Of a stretch of DNA of 64,000 nucleotides, positions 35,883 to 44,656 are shown piece after piece (position 1 is the stretch's first letter; each line of letters starts with the position of its first letter). The notes beneath the pieces are model-generated. The model ran no database searches and was not told the DNA's origin. It saw nothing but the letters and a program-made list of their open reading frames with translations. Position numbers and translations under genes: made by a program. Source of the DNA: Crenalkalicoccus roseus (lineage in GTDB: Bacteria > Pseudomonadota > Alphaproteobacteria > Acetobacterales > Acetobacteraceae); the NCBI RefSeq assembly GCF_004761865.1, contig NZ_SJDM01000004.1, forward strand, positions 62,001-126,000, read 5' to 3'.

Positions 35883-38239
35883 CAGCCGGCCTCTCTCGCC
35901 GCGCCCTCGGCGCGCAGCGCGTTCAGGATCACGACCAGGGAGGAGGAGGCCATCACCAGCGCCGCGATCAGCGGCGTCACCACGCCGAGGATCGCCATCG
36001 GCACCGCCACCACGTTGTAGACCAGCGAGAAGGCGATGTTCTGCCGCGCCAGGCGCTGCGCCCGCCGCGCCGTGGCGATGGCGGCGGGCAGCGCCGAGAG
36101 CCCCTCCTTCTGCAGCACCAGATCGGCGGCGGTCTGCGCCAGATCCGTGCCCTCGGCCGGGCAGGCCGAGACATGGGCGAGGGCGAGCGCCGCGGCGTCG
36201 TTGATGCCGTCGCCCACCATCAGCGGGCGGTGCCCCCCGGCGCGCAGCGCCTCGATGCGCGCGGCCTTGGCCGCCGGGTCGGCGCCGGCGCGCCATTCCG
36301 CGATGCCGACCTGCCGCGCCACCGCGGCGACGGCGGGCGCGGCGTCGCCCGAGAGCAGCTCCGCCTCCAGGCCGAGCGCGCCGAGGGCGCGCACCGTCGG
36401 CGCCGCATCCTCCCGCAGCCGGTCGGCGAAGCGGAAGGCGACCGGGCGTGCGCCCGGCGCGGCGCGGTACCACAGGGTCAGCCCGGCATCCTCGCCGGGA
36501 AGGCCGAGGAAGGCGGCGCTGCCGAGCCGCGCCTCGCCGTGCATCAGGCCGCGCCCGGGCACCTCCCGCACGCCGTCCGCCGCCGGCGCCTCCGGGCAGG
36601 CGGTGGCCAGCGCCCGGGCCAGCGGGTGGCGGCTGGCGCGGGCGAGCGAGGCCGCCGCGCGCAGCCCGGCCGCATCCCACTCGCCGGGCAGCAGGCTGGG
36701 GCGGCCCTCGGTCAGGGTGCCGGTCTTGTCGAGCACGGCGCGGTCGGCGCCGGCCAGGCGTTCGAGCGCGGTGCCGTTCGCCACCAGCACGCCGCGGCGG
36801 AACAGCGCGCCCACCGAGACCGCCTGCACCGCGGGCACCGCGATGGCGAAGCCGCAGGGGCAGGTGACGATCAGCGCCGCCACCGCCGGCACCAGCGCCT
36901 CCTGCCAGGAGACGCCGATCCAGAGCCACCAGCCGAGGAAGGTGGCGAGCGCGACCGCATGCACGATCGGCACGTAGAAGCGCACCGCGCGGTCGGCGAC
37001 GTCCACGAAGCGGCCCTTCGCCTGCTCCGCCCGCTCCAGCAGCCGCCCCATGGCGGCGAGGGAGCCGTCCCGCGCCGCCGCGGTGACGCGGGCGGTGAAG
37101 GGGGCGCCGAGGTTGACCGCGCCCGCGGGCAGCGCCGCTCCGGGGGCGAAGCGGCGCGGCAGGCTCTCGCCCGTGGTGGCGGCGGTGTCGAGCAGCGCCT
37201 CGCCCGCCTCCAGCACCGCGTCGAGGCGCAGCCGTTCGCCTGCGGCGACCAGGATGCGCTCGCCGGCGCGGACGCTCTCCATCGGCACCATGCGCGTGCC
37301 GCCGTCCGGCCGCAGCAGCGCCACCATCCCCTCCTGCAGCGCCAGCAGCTCCGCCACCGCCTGGCGGGCGCGGCGGCGCGCGGCGCGGTCCAGCACCCGC
37401 CCCGCGAGCAGCAGGGCGAGGAGGGCGGTGGCGCCGTCGAACCAGGTGTAGGGTCCGTTGCGCAGCGTCTCGCTCACCGACATCAGCGTGGTGGCGATCA
37501 CGCCGAGCGAGACGGCGAGGTCCATGTTCAGCCGCCCCGCCCGCACACCCGCGAGCGCGTTGCGGTAGAAGGGCATCCCGGCCACCAGCACCACGGGCAG
37601 CGCGATCGCCGCCGCCACCCAGTGGAGCGCGTGGCGCGTCGCCTCGCCCATGTCCCAGCCGACCCAGACGGCGACCGAGACCAGCATCACGTTCATCGAG
37701 CCGAAGGCGGCGATGCCGAGGGCGCGCAGCAGCGCCCGCCCCTCCGCATCCTCGGTCGCGCGCAGGCAGGCGGACGAGAAGGGCGCGACGCGGAAGCCGA
37801 GGCGCGCGAGCAGCGCCGCGAGATCGTTCGCCCGCCCCGCCTCGCCGCGCCAGGCGACGCGCAGGCGCCGGGCGGAGAGGCTGACGCGGGCCGAGAGCAC
37901 GTCCGGCTCCGCCGCCAGCGCCTGCTCCACCAGCCAGACGCAGGCGCCGCAGGTGAGGCCGGAGACCATCAGCTCGAGCGAGCGCGTGCCGCCCTTCTCC
38001 TCCCGCGCATGCGGGGCGAAGTCGAGGGTAGGCGACTCCGCCGGGCGCAGCCCGCCCTCGGCCGCCTCGCGCCGGCGGTAGAAGGCGTCGAGGCCGAGAC
38101 CCCGCACCAGCGCGTGCGCGCCCTCGCAGCCGGCGCAGCAGAAGGCGGCGCCGGCGGGTGCGGGCGCGCCGCAATGCGCGCAGGCGGCGGCGGGGCTGGC
38201 CGGCGCGGCCTCGGGCCGGATGCGCCCGATCAGGCTCAC
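35882..38239 (-). CDS. ccoI: Copper-translocating P-type ATPase CcoI
   Basis: 785-aa P1B ATPase (FixI/CcoI) supplying copper for the cbb3 oxidase. N-terminal Cys-rich zinc-finger-like part (CAHCG...CCAGC, residues 15-40); heavy-metal domain with GLTCGACV near 95; TCPCGFA metal site in the membrane; phosphorylation motif DKTGTLTEG; and hinge GDGINDAA. GTG start at 38239, fixed by the GTGA overlap with the ccoH stop; earlier codons lie inside ccoH and are low-complexity. All catalytic motifs are intact. Confidence 0.95.
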   Translation of the reverse strand: MSLIGRIRPEAAPASPAAACAHCGAPAPAGAAFCCAGCEGAHALVRGLGLDAFYRRREAAEGGLRPAESPTLDFAPHAREEKGGTRSLELMVSGLTCGACVWLVEQALAAEPDVLSARVSLSARRLRVAWRGEAGRANDLAALLARLGFRVAPFSSACLRATEDAEGRALLRALGIAAFGSMNVMLVSVAVWVGWDMGEATRHALHWVAAAIALPVVLVAGMPFYRNALAGVRAGRLNMDLAVSLGVIATTLMSVSETLRNGPYTWFDGATALLALLLAGRVLDRAARRRARQAVAELLALQEGMVALLRPDGGTRMVPMESVRAGERILVAAGERLRLDAVLEAGEALLDTAATTGESLPRRFAPGAALPAGAVNLGAPFTARVTAAARDGSLAAMGRLLERAEQAKGRFVDVADRAVRFYVPIVHAVALATFLGWWLWIGVSWQEALVPAVAALIVTCPCGFAIAVPAVQAVSVGALFRRGVLVANGTALERLAGADRAVLDKTGTLTEGRPSLLPGEWDAAGLRAAASLARASRHPLARALATACPEAPAADGVREVPGRGLMHGEARLGSAAFLGLPGEDAGLTLWYRAAPGARPVAFRFADRLREDAAPTVRALGALGLEAELLSGDAAPAVAAVARQVGIAEWRAGADPAAKAARIEALRAGGHRPLMVGDGINDAAALALAHVSACPAEGTDLAQTAADLVLQKEGLSALPAAIATARRAQRLARQNIAFSLVYNVVAVPMAILGVVTPLIAALVMASSSLVVILNALRAEGAAREAG

Positions 38240-38709
38240 GGCAGCAGGAACCGGTGGCGGATGTCGAGGTGCCGCCCCTCCGGCCCGGCGAGGGTCAGCC
38301 GCGCCTCCCACTGGCCGGGACGCCCGGCGGCGGTGGCGATCCAGTGTCCTGGCGCGACGGCGACGAAGTCGAGCGGCTCCGCCGTGCCCTCGACCGGGCG
38401 GACCATGCGGCCGGAGAGCCGCCCCGGAACCGGGTTCCCCTCGCGGTCGAGCACGCGGACCCGCAGCACCTTGCCGGCGAGGGCCACCTGGGCCCCCCAG
38501 CCGAGGGCATCCTGACGCGCCGCCTCCTCCAGCACCGCGTTGTAGGCGCGGCCGCGCTCATAGGCCCGGCCGACGGTGACGCCGGTGAAGGTGGTGAGGG
38601 CGGCGGTGACCATCACGCCGTTCACCGCCACCACGGTCAGCATCCCGCCGACGAACACCCAGGGGATCCAGCGGCCGCGGCGGGGGTCGTGGCTTTCGGT
38701 CGTGCTCAT
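38236..38709 (-). CDS. ccoH: FixH/CcoH family cbb3 assembly protein
   Basis: 157-aa protein: one N-terminal membrane helix (about 14-40, WIPWVFVGGMLTVVAVNGVM), then a periplasmic immunoglobulin-like FixH domain ending LDIRHRFLLP. It acts with CcoI, CcoG and CcoS in maturation of cbb3 oxidase. It overlaps ccoG by ATGA and ccoI by GTGA. Confidence 0.92.
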   Translation of the reverse strand: MSTTESHDPRRGRWIPWVFVGGMLTVVAVNGVMVTAALTTFTGVTVGRAYERGRAYNAVLEEAARQDALGWGAQVALAGKVLRVRVLDREGNPVPGRLSGRMVRPVEGTAEPLDFVAVAPGHWIATAAGRPGQWEARLTLAGPEGRHLDIRHRFLLP

Positions 38710-40208
38710 GGCTTCGGTCCCAGGAAGACGCTGCGCGCGGACTCGACGGCGCGGCCCCGCGCGTCGAGCAGGCGGAAGGCGATCGGCGTGGAGTCGGACA
38801 GGCCGAGCCCCGGCGGCGCGGTGACCAGCGCCCGCCACTGCGTGATGCCGTCCGGCCGCGTGGTCAGCACCGGGCGCCCCCCGGCATCGGTCTCGGCGTC
38901 CTGCACCACCAGGCGCAGCCCGGCCGGGCCGTCGAGCGCCACGGCGAAGGCGGGGGTCCCGCGGGTGCGGTTGGAGAGCTTCAGCGTGTAGGCGTTGCGG
39001 ATGCCGCCGTCGGAGAGCTCGACGAAGAGCGGCGCGCGGTCCCGTTGCACGGCGAGGCCCACCGTCTCGCGCAGCAGGAAGCTGCCCAGCATGACGGCCG
39101 AGACCAGCGCCAGCACGCCGGCATAGACGATGGTGCGCGGGCGGAGGAAGCGCGGGGCGCGGCGCGCCGCCATGCCGCGGGCCAGCCGCTCCGGCCCCGG
39201 CGCCCGGCCCGCCGTCGCGGCCTCGCTGGCGGCGATGTTGGCCAGCGTCTCGAAGGCGACCAGCCCCTTCTCCCGGCCGAGCCTGCGCATGATGTCGTCG
39301 CAGGCGTCGATGCAGAGGCCGCAGCCGATGCATTCGAGCTGCTGGCCGTCGCGGATGTCGATGCCGGTCGGGCAGACATGCACGCAGGCGCGGCAGTCCA
39401 CGCAGTCGCCGACGCCCGCCGCCTTGGCCTTGCCGCGCGGCTCCCCGCGCCAGGCGCGGTAGGAGACGACGAGGGAGTTCTCGTCCAGCATCGCCGCCTG
39501 GAAGCGCGGCCAGGGGCACATGTAGGTGCAGACCTGCTCCCGCGCCCAGCCGGCCAGCAGGTAGGTGGTGAAGGTGAACAGGCCGAAGAAGAACCAGACG
39601 GTGCCGCTGGCCTGGAGGGTGAGCAGCTCGCGCGCCACGGTCGGCGCGTCGTTGAAGTACATGATCCAGGCGCCGCCCGTGGCCGCCGCGATCAGCAGCC
39701 AGGCGGCGTGGGTGGCGGCCTTCCGGCGCAGCCACTCGCCGCTCCAGGGCTGCTGGTCGAGGCGCATCCGCGCGTTGCGGTCGCCCTGGATGCGCCGCTC
39801 CACCCACAGGAAGAGATCGGTCCAGACCGTCTGCGGGCAGGCGAAGCCGCACCAGACGCGGCCGAACAGCGAGGTGGCGGCGAACAGCCCGATGGCGCCG
39901 AGCACGAGCAGGCCGGTGAGGTAGTAGACCTCCTGCGGCCAGATCTCGATCCAGAAGAAGAACAGGCGGGCGTGCTGCATGTCCACCAGCACCGCCTGGT
40001 TCGGCGCGTCCGGCCCGCGGTCCCAGCGGATCCAGGGCAGGAGGTAGTAGAGGCCGAGGCAGAGCGCGAGGATCGCCCATTTGGCGCGCCGCACCCTGCC
40101 GCTCACCGCCTTCGGATAGACCTTCTGGCGGCTGGCATAGAGCGGCGCCGGGGCGCCCGCCGTCTCGGCGGCGGGCTTCACACGCGCGGGGGGCTCGATC
40201 CTGCTCAT
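38706..40208 (-). CDS. ccoG: cbb3 oxidase accessory Fe-S protein CcoG (FixG/RdxA)
   Basis: 500-aa polyferredoxin-like membrane protein. Five or so helices in the first 260 residues; the RVWCGFACPQTVW and VCTYMCPWPRFQ motifs; then two [4Fe-4S] sites CVDCRACVHVCP and CIGCGLCIDACD; and a C-terminal Ig-like periplasmic domain. In other bacteria CcoG reduces copper for the oxidase. The start MSRIEPPARV lies 22 nt after ccoP; the frame is open 17 codons further but into ccoP. Confidence 0.95.
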   Translation of the reverse strand: MSRIEPPARVKPAAETAGAPAPLYASRQKVYPKAVSGRVRRAKWAILALCLGLYYLLPWIRWDRGPDAPNQAVLVDMQHARLFFFWIEIWPQEVYYLTGLLVLGAIGLFAATSLFGRVWCGFACPQTVWTDLFLWVERRIQGDRNARMRLDQQPWSGEWLRRKAATHAAWLLIAAATGGAWIMYFNDAPTVARELLTLQASGTVWFFFGLFTFTTYLLAGWAREQVCTYMCPWPRFQAAMLDENSLVVSYRAWRGEPRGKAKAAGVGDCVDCRACVHVCPTGIDIRDGQQLECIGCGLCIDACDDIMRRLGREKGLVAFETLANIAASEAATAGRAPGPERLARGMAARRAPRFLRPRTIVYAGVLALVSAVMLGSFLLRETVGLAVQRDRAPLFVELSDGGIRNAYTLKLSNRTRGTPAFAVALDGPAGLRLVVQDAETDAGGRPVLTTRPDGITQWRALVTAPPGLGLSDSTPIAFRLLDARGRAVESARSVFLGPKP

Positions 40209-40230
40209 CCCGTGCTCCCGGTGCCCGCCG

Positions 40231-41100
40231 TCACTCCCCGCCGCCGAGGGCGTGGACATAGACGGCGAGCATGTTCACCACTGCCGGATCGAGGCGCCCC
40301 TCCCAGGCCGGCATCACGCCCATGCGGGGCGAGCCGATGCTGCGCACCACCGCGGCCTTGTCCCCGCCGTAAAGCCAGATGCGGTCGTTGAGCCGCGGTG
40401 CGCCGACCTCGCGGTTGCCTTCCCCGCGCGCGCCATGGCAGCTCGCGCAGTTCTCGGCGTAGAGCGCGGCCCCGCGCTCCGCCGCCGCCCGGTCGGTGGC
40501 CCGGCCGGAGAGGGAGAGCACGTGCTCCGCCACGTCGTTCACCTGCGCCGCGGTCAGCATGCCGTCGGCAAGGAAGCGCGGCATCATGCTGATGCGCTCC
40601 TCGGCCGATTCGCCGGCGCGGATGCCGTGCGCGATGGTGTGGCGGATGGCCTCGAGGTCGCCGCCCCAGATCCAGTCGTCGTCGGCGAGGTTCGGGAAGC
40701 CGCCCGGCGCGCCCTGGCCGCCGGCGCCGTGGCAGCCGGCGCAGTTGTTGGCGAAGGCGATGCGCCCGCCGGCCAGGGCGAAGGCGCGCAGCTCCGGGTC
40801 GGCGGCGATGCCGGCCGGGCCAGCGGCGCGCAGCCGCGCCAGCATCGGCTCCTGCCGCGCGCGCTCGGCCTCCATCACCGGCACCACCGCCTCCCGCGCC
40901 ACCCAGCCGGTCAGGCCCGTGGCGCCGCGAAAGGGCAGGGCGGGGTAGAGGATCACCCACAGCACGGAGAAGGCGATAGTGGCGTAGAACACCCACAGCC
41001 ACCACTTCGGCAGCGGCGTGTTCAGCTCCTTCAGCCCGTCCCATTCGTGGCCGGTGGTCTCGCGGCCCGTCAGGGCGTCCTTCTCGATCTTGGTCGGCAT
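40231..41100 (-). CDS. ccoP: cbb3 oxidase diheme subunit CcoP
   Basis: 289-aa membrane-anchored diheme cytochrome c. One helix near residues 30-52 (WWLWVFYATIAFSVLWVILY), then two c-heme sites, CAGCH near 125 and CASCH near 220, with Met ligands in the ISMMPRF and MGVMPAW stretches. It passes electrons from cytochrome c to CcoO/CcoN. Start MPTKIEKDALTG, 2 nt after the ccoQ stop. Confidence 0.96.
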   Translation of the reverse strand: MPTKIEKDALTGRETTGHEWDGLKELNTPLPKWWLWVFYATIAFSVLWVILYPALPFRGATGLTGWVAREAVVPVMEAERARQEPMLARLRAAGPAGIAADPELRAFALAGGRIAFANNCAGCHGAGGQGAPGGFPNLADDDWIWGGDLEAIRHTIAHGIRAGESAEERISMMPRFLADGMLTAAQVNDVAEHVLSLSGRATDRAAAERGAALYAENCASCHGARGEGNREVGAPRLNDRIWLYGGDKAAVVRSIGSPRMGVMPAWEGRLDPAVVNMLAVYVHALGGGE

Positions 41101-41102
41101 CG

Positions 41103-41285
41103 TCAGGCGTTCCCGTTGCGGCCAGTTGGCGGCGCGTCGTCCCGGAGCGGGATCTCGCCGGCGCGCCTGTATTCGCGGCGCTTCGAGGGGCGCATCACCC
41201 AGAGGACCACGCCGACGAAGAGCAGGAAGAACCACAGCACCCAGAGCGCGCGGAGCGTCGGGTAGACGGAGACCAGCCAGTCCAT
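41103..41285 (-). CDS. ccoQ: cbb3 oxidase subunit CcoQ (FixQ)
   Basis: 60-aa single-helix subunit (WVLWFFLLFVGVVLWVM at residues 14-30), typical FixQ ending KRREYRRAGEIPL followed by a polar tail. The ATG at 41285 is preferred; a GTG one codon upstream is also possible. It lies between ccoO and ccoP and stabilises the complex. Confidence 0.9.
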   Translation of the reverse strand: MDWLVSVYPTLRALWVLWFFLLFVGVVLWVMRPSKRREYRRAGEIPLRDDAPPTGRNGNA

Positions 41286-41298
41286 CACGGCCCGCCCC

Positions 41299-42033
41299 CT
41301 ATTGCTGGCGGAGCTGCTCGGGCGTGACGTCGCGGAAATCCACGAGCGTGCCGAGCATCTGCATGTAGGCGATGAGCGCGTCCATCTCCGTCACCACGCC
41401 CGGATTGCCGTCGAAGGCGGCCTGGCGGGCGCGGGCGTAGCGGGACTGGAGGCCGGAGGGGTCGCGGTCCGGCCGCGCCTGCGCGATCAGGTCGGCGCGG
41501 GCGTTGGCGATCATCTCGTCGGTGTAGGGCACGCCCAGCCGCTGCAGCGCCCGGAGGTGCGAGGCGATGTTGTCCGCCTTCAGCGGGCGGTCGAGGAAGG
41601 CGTAGGAGGGCATGATGCTCTCCGGTACCACCGAGCGCGGGTCGCGCAGGTGGGCGGCGTGCCAGTCGTCCGAGTAGCGGCCGCCGACGCGGGCGAGGTC
41701 CGGCCCGGTGCGCTTGGAGCCCCACTGGAAGGGGCGGTCGTACATGCTCTCGGCAGCGAGGCTGTAGTGGCCGTAGCGCTCCAGCTCGTCGCGGAAGGGG
41801 CGCACCATCTGGCTGTGGCAGGTGTAGCAGCCCTCCCGCACGTAGATGTTGCGCCCGGCGAGCTCGAGCGGGGTGTAGGGGCGCACGCCCTGCACCCGCT
41901 CGATGGTCGTCTCCAGGGCGAAGAGCGGCACGATCTGCACCAGCCCGCCGATGGAGACGGTGATGAGCGTCAGCACGCCCATCAGCACCAGGTTGCGCTC
42001 GATGACGCCGTGGTCGCGGAGCCAGCGGAACAT
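41299..42033 (-). CDS. ccoO: cbb3 oxidase monoheme subunit CcoO
   Basis: 244-aa membrane-bound cytochrome c. N-terminal helix (about 13-38), [16 protein letters not shown] with the single CxxCH heme site near residue 70, and the Met ligand in [11 protein letters not shown]. The family stretch [14 protein letters not shown] is present. It is 13 nt after ccoN. Confidence 0.97.
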   Translation of the reverse strand: MFRWLRDHGVIERNLVLMGVLTLITVSIGGLVQIVPLFALETTIERVQGVRPYTPLELAGRNIYVREGCYTCHSQMVRPFRDELERYGHYSLAAESMYDRPFQWGSKRTGPDLARVGGRYSDDWHAAHLRDPRSVVPESIMPSYAFLDRPLKADNIASHLRALQRLGVPYTDEMIANARADLIAQARPDRDPSGLQSRYARARQAAFDGNPGVVTEMDALIAYMQMLGTLVDFRDVTPEQLRQQ

Positions 42034-42046
42034 GGAGGCGCCCTCC

Positions 42047-43558
42047 CTACTGCGCGGCCGGCGCCGCGACCGCGCCGGCGGGCACCGCGCGCGGCGCCTC
42101 CTCGGCCACGCCCGCGGAGCGCACGGTCATCCAGATGTTGTAGGCCATGATCAGCGCCCCGCTCAGGTAGAGCACGCCGCCGAGCGTGCGGATCACGTAG
42201 TAGGGGTACATGGCGGAGACGGTCTCGACGAAGCTGTACTGCAGGAAGCCAAGCTCGTCGTAGGCGCGCCACATCAGCCCCTGCATGATGCCCGAGACCC
42301 ACATCGCGGTGATGTAGAGCACGATGCCGAGCGTCGCGATCCAGAAGTGCCAGGAGATCAGCGCCTCGCTGTACATGCGCGGCTTCCGCCACAGCACCGG
42401 CACCAGGTAGTAGATGGCGCCGAAGGTGATGAAGCCGACCCAGCCCATGGCGCCGGAATGCACGTGGCCGATGGTCCAGTCGGTGTAGTGGGAGAGGGCG
42501 TTGACGGCCTTGATGGACATCACCGGCCCCTCGAAGGTGGACATGCCGTAGAAGCCCACCGCGGCCACCGAGAAGCGCAGCGCCGGATCGGTGCGCAGCT
42601 TGTCCCAGGCGCCCGAGAGCGTCATCAGCCCGTTGATCATGCCGCCCCAGGAGGGCATCCACAGCATGACCGAGAACACCATGCCGAGCGTCTGCGCCCA
42701 GTCCGGCAGCGCCGTGTAGTGTAGGTGGTGCGGGCCGGCCCAGATGTAGAGGAAGATCAGCGTCCAGAAGTGCACGATGGACAGGCGGTAGGAATAGACC
42801 GGCCGGTTCGCCTGCTTCGGGATGAAGTAGTACATGATCCCGAGGAAGCCCGCGGTCAGGAAGAAGCCCACCGCGTTGTGGCCGTACCACCACTGGATCA
42901 TCGCGTCCTGCACGCCCGCCCAGACCACGTAGGACTTGGCCGAGCCCCACTCCACCGGCAGCGCGACGTTGTTGCCGATGTGCAGCATGGCGACGGTGAT
43001 GATGAAGGCGAGGAAGAACCAGTTCGCCACGTAGATGTGCGGCTCCTCGCGCCGCAGGATGGTGCCGCCGAAGGCGATCAGGTAGGCGACCCACACCACG
43101 GTGAGCCAGAGGTCCACGAACCACTCCGGCTCGGCGTACTCCTTGCTCTGCGTGACGCCGAAGACATAGCCGAGGGCGGCGGCGACGATGAAGAACTGGT
43201 AGCCCCAGAACAGGAACCAGCCCATGTCCTCGCCGCCGAACAGCCGGGCGCGGCAGGTGCGCTGCACCACGTAGAGGCTGGTGCAGAGCAGCGCGTTGCC
43301 GCCGAAGGCGAAGATCACCGCCGAGGTGTGCACCGGCCGCAGCCGCCCGAAGGTGGTCCATTCCAGGCCGAGGTTCAGCGCCGGCCAGGCGAGCTGGGAG
43401 GCGATCAGCACCCCCATCAGGAAGCCGGCGATGCCCCAGAACACGGTGGCGATGGCGAAGGCCCGGATCGGGCCCTCCACATAGGGCGTCGCATGGGTCG
43501 TCGTGCCCGCCCCGATGCGGGGGGGCGCCAGGGCGGCGGCGGCGCCGTCTGCGGCCAT
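42047..43558 (-). CDS. ccoN: cbb3 oxidase catalytic subunit CcoN
   Basis: 503-aa heme-copper oxidase subunit I of the C type (high O2 affinity). About 12 helices; conserved His in THATPYVEG-linked helix regions, [14 protein letters not shown] with the Cu-B/Tyr-linked helix, [15 protein letters not shown], and [17 protein letters not shown] for the heme ligands. ATG at 43558 is preferred over the in-frame TTG at 43573 because GGGAG lies eight bases before it. First gene of ccoNOQP-GHIS. A perfect FNR/FixK box is centred about 92 nt upstream, so expression is likely raised at low oxygen. Confidence 0.97.
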   Translation of the reverse strand: MAADGAAAALAPPRIGAGTTTHATPYVEGPIRAFAIATVFWGIAGFLMGVLIASQLAWPALNLGLEWTTFGRLRPVHTSAVIFAFGGNALLCTSLYVVQRTCRARLFGGEDMGWFLFWGYQFFIVAAALGYVFGVTQSKEYAEPEWFVDLWLTVVWVAYLIAFGGTILRREEPHIYVANWFFLAFIITVAMLHIGNNVALPVEWGSAKSYVVWAGVQDAMIQWWYGHNAVGFFLTAGFLGIMYYFIPKQANRPVYSYRLSIVHFWTLIFLYIWAGPHHLHYTALPDWAQTLGMVFSVMLWMPSWGGMINGLMTLSGAWDKLRTDPALRFSVAAVGFYGMSTFEGPVMSIKAVNALSHYTDWTIGHVHSGAMGWVGFITFGAIYYLVPVLWRKPRMYSEALISWHFWIATLGIVLYITAMWVSGIMQGLMWRAYDELGFLQYSFVETVSAMYPYYVIRTLGGVLYLSGALIMAYNIWMTVRSAGVAEEAPRAVPAGAVAAPAAQ

Positions 43559-43642
43559 GGATGGTTCTCCCAACAGAGGCGCGGTCCGGTGGAAGGCCCC
43601 GGGCGCGCCTCCTGCTCATGCGGCAGCCGCAGCATTGCGTCC

Positions 43643-43656
43643 TTGATCCGGATCAA
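43643..43656. promoter_or_regulatory. FNR/FixK-type binding site
   Basis: TTGATCCGGATCAA, a perfect palindrome matching the TTGAT-N4-ATCAA consensus of FNR, FnrL and FixK. It lies 84 nt upstream of ccoN (minus) and 67 nt upstream of the DUF2189 gene (plus), so it may serve both. Low-oxygen control of cco operons by this site is well established in alphaproteobacteria. Confidence 0.9.
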
Positions 43657-43723
43657 GGGCGGAAGGGGCGACGGCGGCTAGGCTGCTCCGCGCCGCCCCG
43701 GCCAGACAGGAGGAACCGCCCGC

Positions 43724-44518
43724 ATGAGCAGCGACCTGATGGGGGATGTGCCGGCCGCCCCTGCCGCGGCGGGGCGGATCCGGCATGTGACGACGGACCG
43801 GCCCTGGGTGTGGCTCACCGCCGGGTGGCGGGACCTGCAGGCCGCGCGCCCGGTGGCGCTGGCCTATGGCGGCGCGATCACCCTCGCGGGCTGGGCGCTG
43901 GCGCTGCTGTTCTTCGAGGCCGGGACCCCCTGGGCGATCCTGCCGGCGACGGCAGGCTTCTTCCTGGTGGCGCCGCTGCTCGCCGCGGGCCTCTACGAGA
44001 CCAGCCGGCTGCGGCAGGAGGGGCGGGCGCCCACCCTCGGCGACGCGCTGGGCGCGTTCCGGCGCAATGCCGGCCAGCTCGCCTTCATGGGCGTGGTGCT
44101 GCTGCTGATCCACCTGGTCTGGGTGCGGGTGGCGGGGCTGCTCTTTGCGCTGTTCTTCGGCGTCAATTTCGTGCCCGGCCTCGCCGAGCTGCCGATGGCG
44201 ATGCTCCGGTCGGAGCAATTCCTGCCCTTCCTGGTGGTCGGCACCGGCTTCGGCTTCCTGCTGGCGACAGCGGCGTTCATGGTCTCCGCCGTCTCGATCC
44301 CGATGATCCTCGACCGGCCCGAGGTCACCGCACCGGAGGCGGTGACGGTGAGCATCCAGGCGGTCCTGGAGAACTGGCGGGCCATGGCGCTCTGGGCCGG
44401 GCTGATCGTGCTGTTCACCGGCCTGGCGCTGATCCCCTTCTTCCTCGGGCTGGTGGTGGTGATGCCGTTGATCGGGCACGCCACCTGGCACGCCTACCGC
44501 GATCTCGTGGCGCGGTGA
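43724..44518 (+). CDS. DUF2189 family membrane protein
   Basis: 264-aa integral membrane protein with about six helices; the WLTAGWRDLQAARPVALAYGG opening and the WHAYRDLVA end are typical of DUF2189. Function unknown. It is divergent from ccoN and shares the FNR/FixK box with it; a CTAG element is 42 nt before the start. In other proteobacteria such genes also sit beside cbb3 oxidase loci, which supports a link to microaerobic respiration (inference). Confidence 0.87.
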   Translation: MSSDLMGDVPAAPAAAGRIRHVTTDRPWVWLTAGWRDLQAARPVALAYGGAITLAGWALALLFFEAGTPWAILPATAGFFLVAPLLAAGLYETSRLRQEGRAPTLGDALGAFRRNAGQLAFMGVVLLLIHLVWVRVAGLLFALFFGVNFVPGLAELPMAMLRSEQFLPFLVVGTGFGFLLATAAFMVSAVSIPMILDRPEVTAPEAVTVSIQAVLENWRAMALWAGLIVLFTGLALIPFFLGLVVVMPLIGHATWHAYRDLVAR

Positions 44519-44561
44519 CGCAGGGCGGGCGGCGAGGGAGCGGCCGGCTCTCGGACGCTAC

Positions 44562-44656
44562 GGCGTGATCCGCCTTGGCGGATCGCGCTTCCGCCCTTCT
44601 TCGGGCGGCCGGCGCACCGCTCCGGCGCTCCCGCCTCCGCAGATCAGGCGCTAGAG
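44562..44656 (-). repeat. Full copy B of the 95-nt dispersed repeat
   Basis: Reverse-strand counterpart of copy A, same length. The tail hairpin here is perfect: GATCCGCC-AA-GGCGGATC (8-bp stem). On the minus strand it begins CTCTAG, whose TAG is the stop codon of the adjacent cadherin/DUF4214-like gene. The one on copy A stands in the same relation to the glycosyltransferase gene. Confidence 0.85.

Noticed and set aside
35453-38515. About 1000-codon plus-strand open frame opposite ccoI
   Set aside because: The minus-strand CcoI has every P-type ATPase motif; the plus frame is low-complexity Arg/Gly/Ala.
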